NCBI GenBank assembly: GCA_946403295.1 | Contig: CAMIZL010000003.1 | Span: 1 to 64,000, forward strand | Direction of reading: 5' to 3' | From: an uncultured Clostridia bacterium | GTDB taxonomy: Bacteria; Bacillota; Clostridia; Lachnospirales; Lachnospiraceae | DNA: 64,000 bases | Part shown: positions 62,966-64,000 of the stretch, piece by piece | How the letters are laid out: each line of letters begins with the position of its first letter | Numbering within the stretch: position 1 is the stretch's first letter | Program-made: the position numbers and the translations under genes | The notes under the pieces: generated by a model | The model's input: the letters and a program-made list of their open reading frames with translations, nothing else | Database searches by the model: none | What the model was told of the DNA's origin: nothing

Positions 62966-64000
62966 TCACCTCGTTTCGTGCGATCCAAGATAACGGCGCC
63001 TCAACTGCCCGCAGGCAGCATCGATATCTGCGCCCATACCTCTTCTAATAGTAGCATTTATTCTGTTTTTTTCAAGCATTAATTTGAATGCGCTTACGTT
63101 GTTATCACTGCTCCGCTCCCATTCACGCTCTTTTATGGGATTGACCGGAATAAGATTTACATGCGCGTTTTTGCCCGCGAGAAGCCGCGAAAGTTCCCGC
63201 GCGCATTCGGGCGTGTCATTGAGTCCTTTAATGAGTGAATATTCATAAGTCACTCTTCTGCCCGTTTTTTCAAAATAATAATCGGCCGCCTTCATGATAT
63301 CGTCGATCGTGTATTTCCTTGCCACCGGCATAAACGTTTTTCTGAGCTCGTCAGTCGGCGAATGGAGCGATACGGCCAGTGTGAGCGCAAATTTCATATC
63401 GGCGAGTTCTCTCATCTTTTCAACGAGTCCGCACGTTGAAACGGTGATATTCCTGCCGCTCAGATTCATTCCTTCGGGGTACGTGATCAGTTTTACGAAC
63501 CTGACAAGATTATCGAAATTATCCATGGGCTCGCCGCTGCCCATGACAACGAGGCTGTGAATGCGTATGCCTTCGCTTTTCTGAATGGCGTAGATCTGCC
63601 CGAGCATCTCGCCCGCGTCGAGATCCCTCACTTTGCCGTCGATCGTCGATGCACAGAATGTACAACCCATTCTGCAACCCACCTGTGACGAAATGCATAT
63701 GCTGTAGCCATGCTTATATTCCATGAGCACACTCTCTATGACATTTCCGTCATGAAGTGCAAACAGATACTTCTTTGTTCCGTCAAGCTTTGACTCCAGA
63801 CGCTCGGCGATACTAACCGGGAACACGTCGTATCCGGTTTTTCGAAGCTTTTCCTTAAGAGATGCAGGGATGTTTGTGATATCGTCCAAGGTCGCGCTGT
63901 TACCGGAGTGGATGCGCTCAAAGATCTGCATCGCGCGGTATCTCGGCTGGCCGAGAGTGCTCATAAGAGATTCGAGGTCTTCGGGGAGAAGACTCAGAAG
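62966..64000 (-). CDS. rlmN: 23S rRNA/tRNA adenine-C2 methyltransferase (5' end beyond window)
   Basis: Radical-SAM enzyme methylating A2503 of 23S rRNA and A37 of some tRNAs. The visible 344 residues contain QVGCRMGCTFCAST (the CxxxCxxC cluster), MGSGEPMDNFDNL, and the second catalytic Cys in DAACGQLR near the C-terminus. The frame stays open to the window edge, and the residues before the first visible ATG (LLSLLPEDLESL) fit the family's N-terminal domain, so the ATG at 63964 is internal and the gene is cut by the window. It heads rlmN-prpC-prkC-rsgA-rpe. Confidence 0.95.
   Translation of the reverse strand, partial: LLSLLPEDLESLMSTLGQPRYRAMQIFERIHSGNSATLDDITNIPASLKEKLRKTGYDVFPVSIAERLESKLDGTKKYLFALHDGNVIESVLMEYKHGYSICISSQVGCRMGCTFCASTIDGKVRDLDAGEMLGQIYAIQKSEGIRIHSLVVMGSGEPMDNFDNLVRFVKLITYPEGMNLSGRNITVSTCGLVEKMRELADMKFALTLAVSLHSPTDELRKTFMPVARKYTIDDIMKAADYYFEKTGRRVTYEYSLIKGLNDTPECARELSRLLAGKNAHVNLIPVNPIKEREWERSSDNNVSAFKLMLEKNRINATIRRGMGADIDAACGQLRRRYLGSHETR

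Noticed and set aside
1..64000. Mobile elements, prophage, tRNA or rRNA genes, known riboswitches
   Set aside because: No transposase, integrase, phage structural gene, clover-leaf gene or riboswitch core was recognised. The small repeats described are the only mobile-looking sequence.

Overview
The window looks like a chromosomal stretch of a Gram-positive Clostridia genome, most likely Lachnospiraceae (inference). Indications are the order plsX-acpP-rnc-smc with ftsY following, an IspH fused to S1 domains next to cmk, the mraZ-rsmH-ftsL-ftsI-murD-ftsW-divIB-ftsZ cluster, rlmN-prpC-prkC-rsgA-rpe, strong GGAGG ribosome sites, some GTG and TTG starts, and consensus sigma-A promoters. No rRNA, tRNA, CRISPR array, IS element or prophage is visible. 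58 of the 59 coding regions called lie on the minus strand, so the map reads right to left. The one plus-strand gene is an AlaX-Maf fusion at 15832-17739.

Reading from low to high coordinates: 1-6300 holds an edge fragment, an ApbE lipoprotein, a J-domain protein, a DUF5685 protein, two GT2 glycosyltransferases, a coiled-coil protein, coaD and rsmD, the last two behind a perfect TTGACA-17-TATAAT promoter. 6508-11743 is a membrane glycosylation module: two large polytopic GT-C-like proteins around a dolichol-phosphate-mannose-synthase-like GT2. 11833-17739 has a CbxX/SpoVK-type AAA+ ATPase behind a four-copy hairpin array, recG, and the divergent AlaX-Maf fusion. 17768-22222 has a Nudix hydrolase and two paralogous membrane EAL proteins with altered catalytic sites. 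22299-29920 is ftsY, smc, rnc, acpP, a divergent plsX and cheR. 30013-36669 has ispH-S1, cmk, a YhiN-type flavoprotein, a GerMN lipoprotein, pgsA and rimO. 36693-38366 has an unknown anchored protein and mrp subunits G, F, E only. 38426-47159 is the division/wall cluster, with MraZ boxes in its leader. 47680-49747 is a PadR-DUF1700-DUF4097 operon with a repeat-rich autoregulatory-looking promoter. 50057-52354 is lgt and ychF. 52499-57490 is an ABC-2 exporter with its own NarL-type two-component system. 57608-58573 is a PilZ protein and a 42-residue ORF. 58603-64000 is rpe, rsgA, prkC, prpC and a truncated rlmN.

The most interesting signals are not single genes. (1) A recurring leader hairpin: a conserved left flank close to GGCAAGGAAACGGA, then a stem of different sequence in each copy but preserved pairing, then AAAGAGG-like ribosome-site sequence and a start codon. 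It stands before the AAA+ gene (as the last of four tandem copies), acpP and the ABC permease, with looser versions before murD and two glycosylation genes. (2) The AlaX-DHHA1-Maf fusion. (3) Two EAL receptors sharing the same two active-site replacements. (4) A plsX homologue that has lost several family motifs at the canonical locus. (5) A 42-codon ORF whose start codon sits in the four-base loop of a perfect hairpin. (6) A terminator- or attenuator-like hairpin that includes the ribosome site of the ABC ATPase gene, behind a promoter with a 12-base palindrome. Function is inferred from motifs and context throughout; no database search was run.
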